Of a stretch of 64,000 nt of DNA, positions 1 through 8,687 are shown piece after piece. The position numbers were made by a program, and so were the translations under genes. Within the stretch, counting starts at the first letter, position 1; each line of letters starts with the position of its first letter. The DNA is from Streptomyces sp. P9-A2 (GTDB lineage: Bacteria; Actinomycetota; Actinomycetes; Streptomycetales; Streptomycetaceae), in contig NZ_JAZIFX010000001.1 of assembly GCF_036634175.1 (NCBI RefSeq), positions 5,952,001-6,016,000 of the forward strand, read 5' to 3'. The notes below the pieces were generated by a model. It was not told the DNA's origin, searched no databases, and worked only from the letters and a program-made list of their open reading frames with translations.

Positions 1-2
1 TC

Positions 3-1142
3 GCGACGGCGGCACAGGCACTGCTGCACACCCACCGGCACCGCGCCCCGGACACCCTGACCGAGGCACTCGCCGACAGCCCGCACCGGCGGGCCGGACA
101 GCTGCTCGGCGTGCTGGCCGAGGAAGACCCTTCGGTGGTGTGCCGGGCCGTCGGCCGCTGGGCGCGCGACGAGCGCCCCGCCCGCCGCGCGGCAGCGGTG
201 GCCTACGGGCTGCTGGCCGCACCGCACGCCCGTGACGAGACCGACCGCACCCTGCTGCGGTACGCGGCCCTCGCCCTGCTCGTACGTACCGGCGACCGCG
301 CCCTGCACGGCGGCGCGCTCGCCCTGCTCGTCCAGGACCCGAGCAGCGGGGGCCGCCACCTCGCGCGGGCTCTGGAACACTTCGCGGCCGGCGGCCCGTA
401 CGTCCCGCCGAGCGGGCCGGCCTGCGCCCTCGCCCCCCGCCCGGAGGCAGTCCTCGACGCCTTCCGGGCGAGGCTCGCCCGGCCGGGCGCCGGCGGGACA
501 CCGGACGCCCCCGCCGAGGTGCCCGTTCCCACCAAGGCGGATGCCGACACCGACATGCCCAGCCTGCCCCCCCGCATCGCCGCGCTGGTGAGGGCGGCGG
601 TGGAGTGGCGACCGGACCTCGCGGGACAGCCGGCCGCGTACGCGGACCGGAGCCCGGGCCAGGAACCGGCCGACCGCGACGTCCTCCTGCCCCTGCTCAC
701 CGGCCTGCTGGACGCCGGACCGCAGCCGCTGCGGGCCGCCCTCGCCGCTGCCCTCGCCGAGCCCGGCACCCCCGCCTCGCGCCCCCCGCGCCGCGAACCG
801 CTGGATCCGCTCCTCCCCCGCGACCACGGCCCCGGCCTGCCGGCCGCGGTGCTCGGCGCCGCCGCCCGCCACGCCGGTGACCCCCGCCACACCGGCGACT
901 CCGCGGGGACCGGCGACCCCGCGCGCGAACTCGTCCACCACACCGGGCTGCTCCTCGTCCACACCCCCGGGGGCGCCGCCCGCTTCGACCACGTCCTGAC
1001 CGACCTGGGGCGGCACGTCCCGGGCTTCGCCGCCGCCCTGGCCCACTGGCTGGCGGACGCGCCCCAGGAGTGGGCGGACGTGGTCGGACCCGGCGCCCGG
1101 CGGATGATCGAGACCCGGGCGGGAGCGGGCGTCCCCGTCTGA
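3..1142 (+). CDS. C-terminal part of an unrecognised alpha-helical repeat protein (partial)
   Basis: The reading frame is open from the first bases of the window, so the gene starts upstream; about 379 residues are visible. The protein is very rich in Ala, Arg, Leu and Pro, with repeated short amphipathic helices (for example VCRAVGRWARDERPARRAA), which resembles HEAT/ARM-type repeats. A Pro/Ala-rich linker lies near the middle. I see no signal peptide, membrane segment or catalytic motif. The stop lies 141 bases before ribF on the same strand. In Streptomyces a conserved gene sits between truB and ribF, and this is probably its end, but I do not recognise the family and assign no function. 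Confidence 0.7.
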   Translation, partial: ATAAQALLHTHRHRAPDTLTEALADSPHRRAGQLLGVLAEEDPSVVCRAVGRWARDERPARRAAAVAYGLLAAPHARDETDRTLLRYAALALLVRTGDRALHGGALALLVQDPSSGGRHLARALEHFAAGGPYVPPSGPACALAPRPEAVLDAFRARLARPGAGGTPDAPAEVPVPTKADADTDMPSLPPRIAALVRAAVEWRPDLAGQPAAYADRSPGQEPADRDVLLPLLTGLLDAGPQPLRAALAAALAEPGTPASRPPRREPLDPLLPRDHGPGLPAAVLGAAARHAGDPRHTGDSAGTGDPARELVHHTGLLLVHTPGGAARFDHVLTDLGRHVPGFAAALAHWLADAPQEWADVVGPGARRMIETRAGAGVPV

Positions 1143-1283
1143 GCCGCGACCGGGAGTGCACAGCGTCACAGCGCCGGAGCGCCGATGCCGATGCGAGCCG
1201 ACGGCGGTCGGCATGGCACCCTTAGACCTGCGCAGGAGAAGTCCACGGACTCGGCCCGACAAGGTTTCGACAAGGAGCAGGCA

Positions 1284-2237
1284 GTGCAGCGCTGGCGTGG
1301 CATGGAGGACATCCCCCAGGACTGGGGGCGCAGCGTCGTCACCATCGGTTCCTACGACGGAGTCCACCGAGGGCACCAGCTGATCATCAGGCACACCGTG
1401 GACCGGGCCCGGGAACTGGGCGTCCCCGCGGTCGTCGTCACCTTCGACCCGCACCCCAGCGAGGTCGTCCGCCCCGGCAGCCACCCGCCGCTGATCTCCC
1501 CGCATCACCGCCGCGCGGAACTCATGACCGAGCTCGGTGTGGACGCGGTCCTGATCCTCCCCTTCACCACGGAGTTCTCGAAGCTGTCGCCGGCCGAGTT
1601 CGTGGGCAAGGTCCTGGTCGACAAACTGCACGCCAAGGCGGTCGTCGAGGGCCCCAACTTCCGCTTCGGCCACCGGGCCGCGGGCACCGTGGACTTCCTC
1701 GCGGAACAGGGCAAGATCTACGACTTCGAGGTCGAGGTCGTCGATCTGTACGTGAGCGGTGAGGCCGGCGGCGGCGAACCGTTCTCCTCCACACTCACCC
1801 GCCGCCTGATCGCCGAGGGCGAGGTCGAGGGCGCCGCCGAGATCCTGGGCCGCCCGCACCGGGTGGAGGGCGTGGTCGTCGGCGGCGCCCGGCGCGGGCG
1901 CGAACTGGGCTTCCCCACCGCCAACGTCGAGACGCTCCCGCACACCGCCATCCCCGCCGACGGCGTCTACGCGGGCTGGCTGCACGCCCAGGACGAGGCC
2001 ATGCCGGCCGCGATCTCCATCGGTACCAACCCCCAGTTCGGCGGCACCGAACGCACGGTCGAGGCATACGCCATCGACCGCGTCGACCTGGACCTCTACG
2101 GCCTGCACGTCGCCGTCGACTTCCTCAGCTTCGTCCGCGGCCAGGCGAAGTTCGACTCGCTCGAGGCGCTGATGGAGCAGATGGCCGCGGACGTCAGACG
2201 CTGCAAGGAACTGGTGGCAGCGGCCGAACGGCCGTAG
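1284..2237 (+). CDS. ribF: Bifunctional riboflavin kinase / FAD synthetase
   Basis: Makes FMN from riboflavin and then FAD in the cytoplasm. The 317-residue length is normal for bacterial RibF. The N-terminal half is the adenylyltransferase domain with the nucleotidyltransferase signature GSYDGVHRGHQ (about residues 23-33) and the following TFDPHPSEVV. The C-terminal half is the flavokinase domain, with RVEGVVVGGARRGRELGFPTAN, the ADGVYAGW strand and SIGTNPQFGGTERTVE. The frame stays open further upstream, but I chose GTG at 1284 because AAGGAG (1272-1277) lies six bases before it and the protein then begins as RibF homologues do. No FMN riboswitch is visible in the 141 bases upstream. It converges with the peptide transporter operon. 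Confidence 0.95.
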   Translation: MQRWRGMEDIPQDWGRSVVTIGSYDGVHRGHQLIIRHTVDRARELGVPAVVVTFDPHPSEVVRPGSHPPLISPHHRRAELMTELGVDAVLILPFTTEFSKLSPAEFVGKVLVDKLHAKAVVEGPNFRFGHRAAGTVDFLAEQGKIYDFEVEVVDLYVSGEAGGGEPFSSTLTRRLIAEGEVEGAAEILGRPHRVEGVVVGGARRGRELGFPTANVETLPHTAIPADGVYAGWLHAQDEAMPAAISIGTNPQFGGTERTVEAYAIDRVDLDLYGLHVAVDFLSFVRGQAKFDSLEALMEQMAADVRRCKELVAAAERP

Positions 2238-2238
2238 G

Positions 2239-2294
2239 CACGTACACCGGCCCTTCATGCGCGGGTCACGTACACCGGCCCTTCATGCGCGGGT
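2239..2294. repeat. Perfect 28-bp tandem duplication between ribF and the transporter operon
   Basis: Two identical 28-base copies (2239-2266 and 2267-2294), each starting CACGTACACCGGCCC and ending GCGCGGGT, lie head to tail between the convergent stops of ribF and the ABC transporter operon. The sequence diverges right after copy two. It looks like a recent slippage duplication; no clear terminator stem is visible in it. Confidence 0.9.
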
Positions 2295-2309
2295 CTCCAT
2301 GCTCGGTCC

Positions 2310-3404
2310 TCACGCGCGCAGCGGCGGGGCGGAGGGCCCGGACGGGTCCCGGGCCTCACGCGCGTGGGCCCAGTGGCAGGCCACCCGGCCGGCCGCGCCC
2401 TCGCCTCCGCTCCCACCTCCGCCGTCGAGGATCTCCAGGTCCCGGGTCCGGCACGCGTCCGCGACGCCCGCCTGGTCCGCCTCCCCGTCGAGCAGGATCC
2501 GGCAGCGTGCGTGGAAGCGGCAGCCTCCTGGAACACGGGTCGGATCCGGGGGCTCACCGCTCAGGACCACCGGGTCGCCCGGCGCTTCCGGAAGCACCGA
2601 CAACAGGGCCTGCGTGTACGGGTGCCGGGGTGTGGTCAGCACCTGTTCCACCGTCCCGGTCTCCACGATCCGGCCGAGGTACATCACCGCGACCCGGTCG
2701 GCGATGTTCCAGGCCAGCCCGAGGTCGTGCGTGACCACCAGCGCGGACAGGCCCAGCTCGGCACGGAGCCGGAGCAGCAGGGCCAGGATCTCGCCGCGTG
2801 CGGAGGCGTCCAGGGAGGCCACCGGCTCGTCCGCGACGAGGAGCTCGGGCTCCAGGACCAGCGCGCCCGCGATCACCACCCGCTGGCGCTGACCGCCGGA
2901 CAGCTCGTGCGGACAGCGCAGGAAGAAGCGCTCCGGCGGCCGCAGCCCGGCCCGTGACAGGGCCTCCGCGACCGTCGCACGCTCGTCACCGCCGTACCCG
3001 TGGATGCGCAGCCCCTCGGCCACCGCGTCGTACACCGTGTGCCGGGGGTTGAGCGAGCCGCTCGGATCCTGGAGGACCAGCTGGACCCGTTTGCGGTACG
3101 CCTTGAGGGAACGGCCGGAGTAGTCGAGCGGCCGCCCGTCGAAGGAGATGTGCCCCGCGGTCGGCTCGACCAGGCCCAACAGGGCGCGGGCCAGGGTCGT
3201 CTTGCCGCAGCCCGACTCGCCCACCAGGGCGACGATCTCACCGGGCCGGATGCCGAGGTCGACACCGTCCACCGCGCGGGCGGGACCGGCACCGTGCCGG
3301 CCAGGGAAAATGACCCGTACTCCCCGGGCGCTCAGCAGCGGGGAGCCGGTGGGGGAGCGGGAGGGTTCCGAGGGGCCGGGGGCGGCAGCGGGGGAGACCG
3401 TCAT
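2310..3404 (-). CDS. Peptide ABC transporter ATP-binding protein (OppF/DppF type)
   Basis: Second ATPase of a peptide importer, acting at the inner face of the membrane as a partner of the OppD-type protein encoded just upstream. The 364 residues include Walker [10 protein letters not shown], signature LSGGQRQR, Walker [13 protein letters not shown] and the His loop VVTHD. The C-terminal oligopeptide-transporter extension has the Cys pair [10 protein letters not shown], typical of the OppD/F family. I chose the ATG at 3404, which overlaps the upstream stop as ATGA; the longer open frame to 3575 only adds non-conserved sequence. It is the last gene of a five-gene operon. Whether the substrate is di- or oligopeptides cannot be told. 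Confidence 0.9.
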   Translation of the reverse strand: MTVSPAAAPGPSEPSRSPTGSPLLSARGVRVIFPGRHGAGPARAVDGVDLGIRPGEIVALVGESGCGKTTLARALLGLVEPTAGHISFDGRPLDYSGRSLKAYRKRVQLVLQDPSGSLNPRHTVYDAVAEGLRIHGYGGDERATVAEALSRAGLRPPERFFLRCPHELSGGQRQRVVIAGALVLEPELLVADEPVASLDASARGEILALLLRLRAELGLSALVVTHDLGLAWNIADRVAVMYLGRIVETGTVEQVLTTPRHPYTQALLSVLPEAPGDPVVLSGEPPDPTRVPGGCRFHARCRILLDGEADQAGVADACRTRDLEILDGGGGSGGEGAAGRVACHWAHAREARDPSGPSAPPLRA

Positions 3405-4411
3405 GGGGTGATGCGCCTCACTTCCTCCAGGGGAGCCAGGCCTCCTGGCTCCTCGGCCGCGTCCTGCGCGACCCGTACGCACGCCGCCCGTCGTCTCGGC
3501 CCCGCCGCCCGCAGCGGCTGGTCGTCCACCGCGCAGGACTCCAGGGCCACCGGACAGCGCGGATGGAACGCGCACCCGGCCGGCAGCGCCGACGGGTCCG
3601 GCGGGTCGCCCGCCAGGCCGCGCGGCGCGAAGCGCGACGCCGGGTCGCCGATGCGGGGGAACGCCGCCGACAGAGCACGGGCGTACGGGTGCCGGGCGTC
3701 CCCGTACACCTGCCGGGCCGGGCCCTCCTCCACCACCCGGCCCGCGTACATCACCGCGAGCCGGTCACAGGTGTCGGCGAGGACCGCCAGATCGTGGCTG
3801 ATCATGATCAGGCCCACGTCCCGGCCGGCCACCGACTGCTGGATGAGCCGCAGGATCTGCGCCTGGATCATCACATCGAGCGCGGTGGTCGGCTCGTCCG
3901 CGACGATCAGCATCGGATCGCAGGCCAGCGCCATCGCGATCATGACGCGCTGACGCTGACCGCCGGACAGCTCGTGCGGGTGGTCGGCCGCCCGAGCGGC
4001 CGGCAGGCCGACCTGCTCCAGCAGCTCGCCGGCCTTCTTCCGGGCCCCCGACGGGGTCGCCTTCCGGTGCAGCAGCAGCGGCTCGGCGATCTGGTCGCCG
4101 ATGCGGTGCACGGGGTTGAGCGAGTGCATCGCACCCTGGAACACGATCGAGGCCCCGGCCCAGCGGACGGCCCGCAGCCGGCCCCACTTCATGGCCAGCA
4201 CATCCTCGCCGTCCAGCAGGACCTCCCCGCCGGTCCGCGTTCCGGACGGCAGCAGCCGCAGCAGGGCCAGCGCGAGCGTCGACTTGCCGCAGCCCGACTC
4301 CCCGGCGATGCCCAGTTTCTGCCCGGCCTCCAGACTCAGGTCCACCCCGCGCACCGCGGCGGCCCCGCCCGCGTACGTCACCGTCAGGTCCCTGACGTCG
4401 AGCAGGCTCAA
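3401..4411 (-). CDS. Peptide ABC transporter ATP-binding protein (OppD/DppD type)
   Basis: First ATPase of the importer. Walker A is GESGCGKST, signature [15 protein letters not shown], Walker [13 protein letters not shown] and the switch His in [10 protein letters not shown]. The C-terminal extension carries [11 protein letters not shown] place the start at TTG 4411, which overlaps the OppC stop as TTGA and gives the usual N-terminus [11 protein letters not shown] (336 residues); there is no ATG or GTG at this position in frame, and the longer open frame (to 4576) runs through the end of OppC. The four-base overlaps on both sides point to translational coupling and equal production with the neighbouring subunits. 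Confidence 0.88.
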   Translation of the reverse strand: MSLLDVRDLTVTYAGGAAAVRGVDLSLEAGQKLGIAGESGCGKSTLALALLRLLPSGTRTGGEVLLDGEDVLAMKWGRLRAVRWAGASIVFQGAMHSLNPVHRIGDQIAEPLLLHRKATPSGARKKAGELLEQVGLPAARAADHPHELSGGQRQRVMIAMALACDPMLIVADEPTTALDVMIQAQILRLIQQSVAGRDVGLIMISHDLAVLADTCDRLAVMYAGRVVEEGPARQVYGDARHPYARALSAAFPRIGDPASRFAPRGLAGDPPDPSALPAGCAFHPRCPVALESCAVDDQPLRAAGPRRRAACVRVAQDAAEEPGGLAPLEEVRRITP

Positions 4412-5385
4412 CGGGACACCCCCAGCCTGGGGTTGAGGACGGACTCCACGGCACGCCCGCAGAGCGTGAACGCCAGTGCCACCACGGCGATCGCGATGCC
4501 CGGCGGTACCAGGTACCACCAGTGCCCGGCGCTGATCGCACCCGCTTCCCGCGCGTCCTGCAGCAGCCCGCCCCACGACACCACCGTCGGATCACCCAGC
4601 CCGAGGAACGCCAGGGTCGCCTCCGCCAGGATCGCCGCGGAGATGATCAGGGTCGTCTGCGCCAGCACCAGCGGCATCACATGGGGCAGCACATGGCGCG
4701 ACATCACATGCCGGTGGCCGCCGCCCAGCGCCCGCGCGCGTTCGATGTACGGCCGGGTCTCCACCGCCAGGGTCTGCGCGCGCACCAGCCGGGCCGTCGT
4801 CGGCCAGGTCGTGACCCCGATCGCCACCACGATCGTGACGAGCGAACGGGACATCACGGTGGTCAGCGCGATCGCCAGGACCAGCGTGGGCATCACCAGG
4901 AACCAGTCGGTGACCCGCATCACCACCGTCGCGTACCAGCCCCGGAAATGTCCCGCCGTCACTCCGATCAGGGCACCGATCGCCACCGACAGCACGGCGG
5001 CGAGCAGCCCCACGAGCAGCGACACCCGCGTACCCCAGATCACCAGACCGAGCAGATCCCGTCCGAACCGGTCGGTGCCGAAGGGGAATTCGGTGCTCGG
5101 GTGCTCCAGCGGACTGCCCGGCGCATCCGTCACGTTGTCCACGTCGGAGCCGACCAGCAGCGGAGCGGTCACGGCCGCCAGCGCGAACAGCAGGAGCACG
5201 GCCAGGCCCACGACGCCGGACCGATGGGTGCGGTACTGCCGCCAGAACCGTGCCGTCGAGGCCCTGCGCCGCCGCCACGCGAGCGTGCGCGGACCTCCCG
5301 CGCCTCCCGCGCCTCCCGGGGCGGTCGGTGCGGTCGCCGGCGGAGCCGCCGGGGTCCCGGTCGTCGTGCCCTCGTCCGTCGTCAT
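4408..5385 (-). CDS. Peptide ABC transporter permease (OppC/DppC type)
   Basis: Membrane subunit, 325 residues. A Gly/Ala/Pro-rich cytoplasmic N-terminus (about 40 residues) is followed by the OppC_N segment (RSGVVGLAVLLLFALAAV), a periplasmic-side loop with FPFGTDRFGRDLL, and five more hydrophobic segments. The EAA-type loop that contacts the ATPases reads YIERARALGGGHRHVMSRHVLPH. The start ATG at 5385 overlaps the OppB stop as ATGA. With OppB it should form the heterodimeric channel. Confidence 0.92.
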   Translation of the reverse strand: MTTDEGTTTGTPAAPPATAPTAPGGAGGAGGPRTLAWRRRRASTARFWRQYRTHRSGVVGLAVLLLFALAAVTAPLLVGSDVDNVTDAPGSPLEHPSTEFPFGTDRFGRDLLGLVIWGTRVSLLVGLLAAVLSVAIGALIGVTAGHFRGWYATVVMRVTDWFLVMPTLVLAIALTTVMSRSLVTIVVAIGVTTWPTTARLVRAQTLAVETRPYIERARALGGGHRHVMSRHVLPHVMPLVLAQTTLIISAAILAEATLAFLGLGDPTVVSWGGLLQDAREAGAISAGHWWYLVPPGIAIAVVALAFTLCGRAVESVLNPRLGVSR

Positions 5386-6461
5386 CGGCCCACCCGGGGA
5401 TCGAGCAGCGGATAGATCAGATCGGCCAGCGTGTTCATCACGATCACCGCGGCGGCGAACACGAAGAAAAGCCCCTGGACCAGCGGCAGATCGGGCACGC
5501 TCAGCGCCTGGTAGAACAGCCCGCCGAGCCCCGGCCAGGAGAAGACCGTCTCCACCAGGATCACCCCCGCCACCGTCCGCCCGAGGTTGATGAAGATCAG
5601 CGTCACCGTCGGCAGCAGCGCGTTGGGCACCGCGTGCCGGCGCCGGACCAGGTCGTCACGGAGCCCCTTGGCGCGCGCGGTGGTCAGATAGTCGCTGCCC
5701 ATCTCGTCCAGCAGCGCCGACCGCGTCACCAGCAGCGTCTGCCCGTACTCCACCGCCACCAGTGTCACCACCGGCAGGACCAAGTGGTGCGCCACGTCCA
5801 GGACCTGGGCGAAGCCCTCCTCGCCGCCCGACTCCATGCCGCCGGTGGGGAACAGCCCAGGAACGGGCCCGATGCCCACCGACAGCGTGGTGATCAGCAG
5901 CAGCCCGAGCCAGAAGGACGGGATGGAGTAAAGGATCAGCGCCAGCCCTGTGTTGACCCGGTCCCCGAGCCTCCCGTGCCGCCACGCCGACCGGGTGCCG
6001 AGCACGATGCCGAGCGCCGTGTAGAGGACGAAGGCCGTACCGGTGAGCAGCAGGGTGTTCGGCAGCGCCTCGGTGATCTTGTCGACCACCGGCGCGTTGA
6101 ACTGGTACGACGTTCCCAGATCACCCGTCAGCGCCTTGCCGCAGTAGTCCGTGAACTGCTGCCACAACGGCAGGTCCAGCCCGAACTCCCGGCGATAGGA
6201 GGCGAGCTGTTCGGCCGACACCTGACGGCCGCCGGTCATGAACTTCACCGGGTCGCCCGGGATCAGCCGGAAGAGGAAGAAGCTGGTCACGAGGACGGCC
6301 AGGAGGGAAACGGCCGCGCCGGCCACCTTGCCCGCCATGTACCGCAGATACACGGTGGCGGCGCGGGCCCTCGGCCCGCGGGAGGCCGCCGGTCCGTCCT
6401 TCACCGGACCGGCGGCCTCCCGAGCGCCCTCGACGGAAGCGGATGTCGCGTCGGCGGTCAT
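5382..6461 (-). CDS. Peptide ABC transporter permease (OppB/DppB type)
   Basis: Membrane subunit, 359 residues. A polar N-terminal extension of about 40 residues precedes the first membrane segment (VAGAAVSLLAVLVTSFFLFRLIPGDP), which carries the family's RLIPGDP motif. The EAA loop reads YLTTARAKGLRDDLVRRRHAVPNALLP, and the protein ends with the conserved LADLIYPLLDPRVG. It lies 18 bases downstream of the binding-protein gene and overlaps the OppC gene by four bases, so the five genes form one transcription unit in the order binding protein, B, C, D, F. Confidence 0.93.
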   Translation of the reverse strand: MTADATSASVEGAREAAGPVKDGPAASRGPRARAATVYLRYMAGKVAGAAVSLLAVLVTSFFLFRLIPGDPVKFMTGGRQVSAEQLASYRREFGLDLPLWQQFTDYCGKALTGDLGTSYQFNAPVVDKITEALPNTLLLTGTAFVLYTALGIVLGTRSAWRHGRLGDRVNTGLALILYSIPSFWLGLLLITTLSVGIGPVPGLFPTGGMESGGEEGFAQVLDVAHHLVLPVVTLVAVEYGQTLLVTRSALLDEMGSDYLTTARAKGLRDDLVRRRHAVPNALLPTVTLIFINLGRTVAGVILVETVFSWPGLGGLFYQALSVPDLPLVQGLFFVFAAAVIVMNTLADLIYPLLDPRVGR

Positions 6462-6479
6462 GAGTGTCCGTTCGCCCGT

Positions 6480-8387
6480 CTACTCGCGGTCCCCGGCCGT
6501 GGCCCGCCGCCGCATCGCCACGAACACCCCGAGGCCCGCGAGGACGACGACACCTGCGACGATCCCGACGACCACACCCGTCGACGACGAACCGCCGGAA
6601 CCCTCACCGGAGTCCGCGGGTACCGCCGACCACCAGCTCCAGTAGCCGTCCTGGCCGTAGATGTTGCCCGCCTTCGAGGGCATCGTGGTGATCGACTCGA
6701 TCTGGTCGGTGCGGTACGCCTCGACCGCGTTCGGATACGCCATGACGTTCATGTACCCGAGGTCGTACAGCCGTGACTCCATCTGCTGGACGATGTTCGC
6801 CCGTTCGGCGGGGTCGTACTCGGCCAACTGCCGTGCGTACAGCTCGTCGTACTTCTTGTCGCAGATGAAGTTGTCGGTCGCGCCGGTGTCCTCGGGTGTC
6901 GCCGGGAGCGCCCCACAGGTGTGGATCGACAGGACGAAGTCGGGGTCGGGGTTGACCGACCAGCCGTCGAAGGCGAGATCGTACTCACCGGCGAGCCAGG
7001 GATCGGTCACGTTGTCCAGGCAGTCGAGCGTGACCCCGATGCCGAGATCGCCCCACCACTCCTCGAGGTACTTGCCGATGGCCTTGTCGTTCGGGTCGGT
7101 GGCGTGACACAGGATGCGGTAGTTCAGCGGCTTGCCGTCCTCGCCGACACGCCTGCCGTCCCCGTTCCTCTCGAAGCCCGCCTCATCGAGCAGCCGGGCC
7201 GCCTTCTCGGGGTCGTGGGCAAGCTCCTGGCCGGCCGACGGCTCCCAGAAGTACTGCGCGTAACGCGGCGGGATGTAGCCCGCGCCGTTCACCGCGTGGC
7301 CCTGGAACACCTTGTCGACGACGGTCTTCCGGTCGACCGCCATGAACAGTGCGTTGCGCACCCGCTGGTCCAGCAGCGAGGGATGCCCGTCGCCCATCTT
7401 CTCGCCGTTCCTCGCCCGCGCCCCCGGGTTGGTGGCGAGGGCGTAGAAGCGGCGGCCGGGCGCGTCGTTGACCTTGATGTTCTTCTCGTTCCCGAGCGAG
7501 GCCGCCTGCGCCGGAGTCAGGGACGGCGACCCGGCGACGAACGACACCTCACCCTTGCGCAGCGCCGACACCGCCGCGTCCTGGTCCTTGTAGTACCGGA
7601 AGAGCAGCTCGTCGAACTTCGGTGCCCCGCGCCAGAAGTCCTTGTTGGCCTCCAGCCGGACATAGCTGTCGGCCTTGTAGTCGGTGAGGACGAACGGTCC
7701 GTTGCCGACGACGGGGAAGTCCTTGTCGTTGTTGAACTTCGAGAAGTCGTCGACCTTCTCCCACACATGCCTGGGCACGATCGGCACGTCCAGTGCCGTC
7801 ATGGTGGCCTGCGGTTCCTTCAGCCGGATGACCAGCTCGGTCGGGCTCGGCGCCGTGACCTCCTCGAAGTTGGCGACGAAGCTGCCGTTCGCCGTGGCCG
7901 CGCCCTCGTCGGTCATCATCGTGTTGAACGTCCACGCCGCGTCCTCGGCGGTGGCCTGTTCCCCGTCCGACCACTTCGAGTCGGAGCGGATGGTGTACGT
8001 CCAGGTCAGCTTGTCCGGGGACGACTTCCACCGGGTGGCCAGGCCCGGGACGACATGGTTGTCCTCGGGGTCGTAGTTGGTCAGATACTCGTACGTGAGC
8101 CGGTGAATGCTCGTGCTGAGCAGCCGCACCGCGAGGAACGGGCTGAGCGAGTCGACGCTCTGCGCCACCGCGACGGTCAGCGTCCGCTTGCCGTCGTCGG
8201 CCGCCCGGGCCTGCCGCGGCGCCGGATCGAGCGGGGTCGCGAGCCCGGCGGTGAGGGCGAGCGCGGCCGCGCCGGCCGCCCTGGCGAGCCGTACGCGGCG
8301 AGGGGCCGCACCCCGCGTACGGCTCCGGTGCCGGGTGCGGGTGCGCCTGGTGTCGTGGTGACCGCCGTACTGATCGTTCGTGTCCAT
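6480..8387 (-). CDS. Peptide-binding protein of the ABC transporter, with C-terminal membrane anchor
   Basis: Extracytoplasmic substrate-binding protein of the SBP_bac_5 family, 635 residues. The N-terminus has an Arg-rich region and a hydrophobic stretch (AAGAAALALTAGLATPL) with AXA-type processing sites near residue 60, and no lipobox cysteine. The family core is clear: LTYEYLTNYDPEDNHVVPGL, KWSDGEQATAEDAAWTF and RNALFMAVDRKTVVDKVF. Instead of a lipid anchor, it ends with a Gly/Ser-rich linker and one hydrophobic helix (VVVGIVAGVVVLAGLGVFVA) followed by Arg residues, so it is probably held in the membrane by its C-terminus. It is the first gene of the transporter operon. The start ATG at 8387 has only a weak upstream GAGG, so a shorter N-terminus is possible. 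Confidence 0.88.
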   Translation of the reverse strand: MDTNDQYGGHHDTRRTRTRHRSRTRGAAPRRVRLARAAGAAALALTAGLATPLDPAPRQARAADDGKRTLTVAVAQSVDSLSPFLAVRLLSTSIHRLTYEYLTNYDPEDNHVVPGLATRWKSSPDKLTWTYTIRSDSKWSDGEQATAEDAAWTFNTMMTDEGAATANGSFVANFEEVTAPSPTELVIRLKEPQATMTALDVPIVPRHVWEKVDDFSKFNNDKDFPVVGNGPFVLTDYKADSYVRLEANKDFWRGAPKFDELLFRYYKDQDAAVSALRKGEVSFVAGSPSLTPAQAASLGNEKNIKVNDAPGRRFYALATNPGARARNGEKMGDGHPSLLDQRVRNALFMAVDRKTVVDKVFQGHAVNGAGYIPPRYAQYFWEPSAGQELAHDPEKAARLLDEAGFERNGDGRRVGEDGKPLNYRILCHATDPNDKAIGKYLEEWWGDLGIGVTLDCLDNVTDPWLAGEYDLAFDGWSVNPDPDFVLSIHTCGALPATPEDTGATDNFICDKKYDELYARQLAEYDPAERANIVQQMESRLYDLGYMNVMAYPNAVEAYRTDQIESITTMPSKAGNIYGQDGYWSWWSAVPADSGEGSGGSSSTGVVVGIVAGVVVLAGLGVFVAMRRRATAGDRE

Positions 8388-8604
8388 AGGGTCGCTGACC
8401 TCGCGTCATCACTCGCACGGGAAGGACGGGCTGATCAGGTGAGTGCTGAGTGTCTACCAGCGGTATCTGCGGCCGTCAACGGCGCACACACCCCACGTGG
8501 CCTGCGAAAAAAGCGAATTGACGAGCCCTTTGCACCCATTGGTCGAGACCACTGAAACGCTCCTGGCCAGCGCCTGACGCCGTGGTACGACCCGGAAACG
8601 GGAG

Positions 8605-8666
8605 CGGCCCGCACCGCGTACGAACGGTGCGGGCCGAAAACGGGACCGGCCCCTCGAAAGGGGCCG
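8605..8666 (-). terminator. Two adjacent terminator hairpins after the EspI-like gene
   Basis: Hairpin one has perfect 12-base arms (8605-8616 with 8625-8636, 8-base loop). Hairpin two has perfect 8-base arms (8647-8654 with 8659-8666, loop CGAA). They lie just past the stop of the EspI-like gene, without a U-tract, as is common in Streptomyces. The rest of the 300-base gap (8388-8604) is the presumed promoter region of the peptide transporter operon; no clear -10/-35 pair stands out there. Confidence 0.8.
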
Positions 8667-8687
8667 ACCGGGTGATGCGCGCGGCAG

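Noticed and set aside
1143..1283. Possible FMN riboswitch before ribF
   Set aside because: The conserved RFN-element blocks are absent and the gap is only 141 bases.
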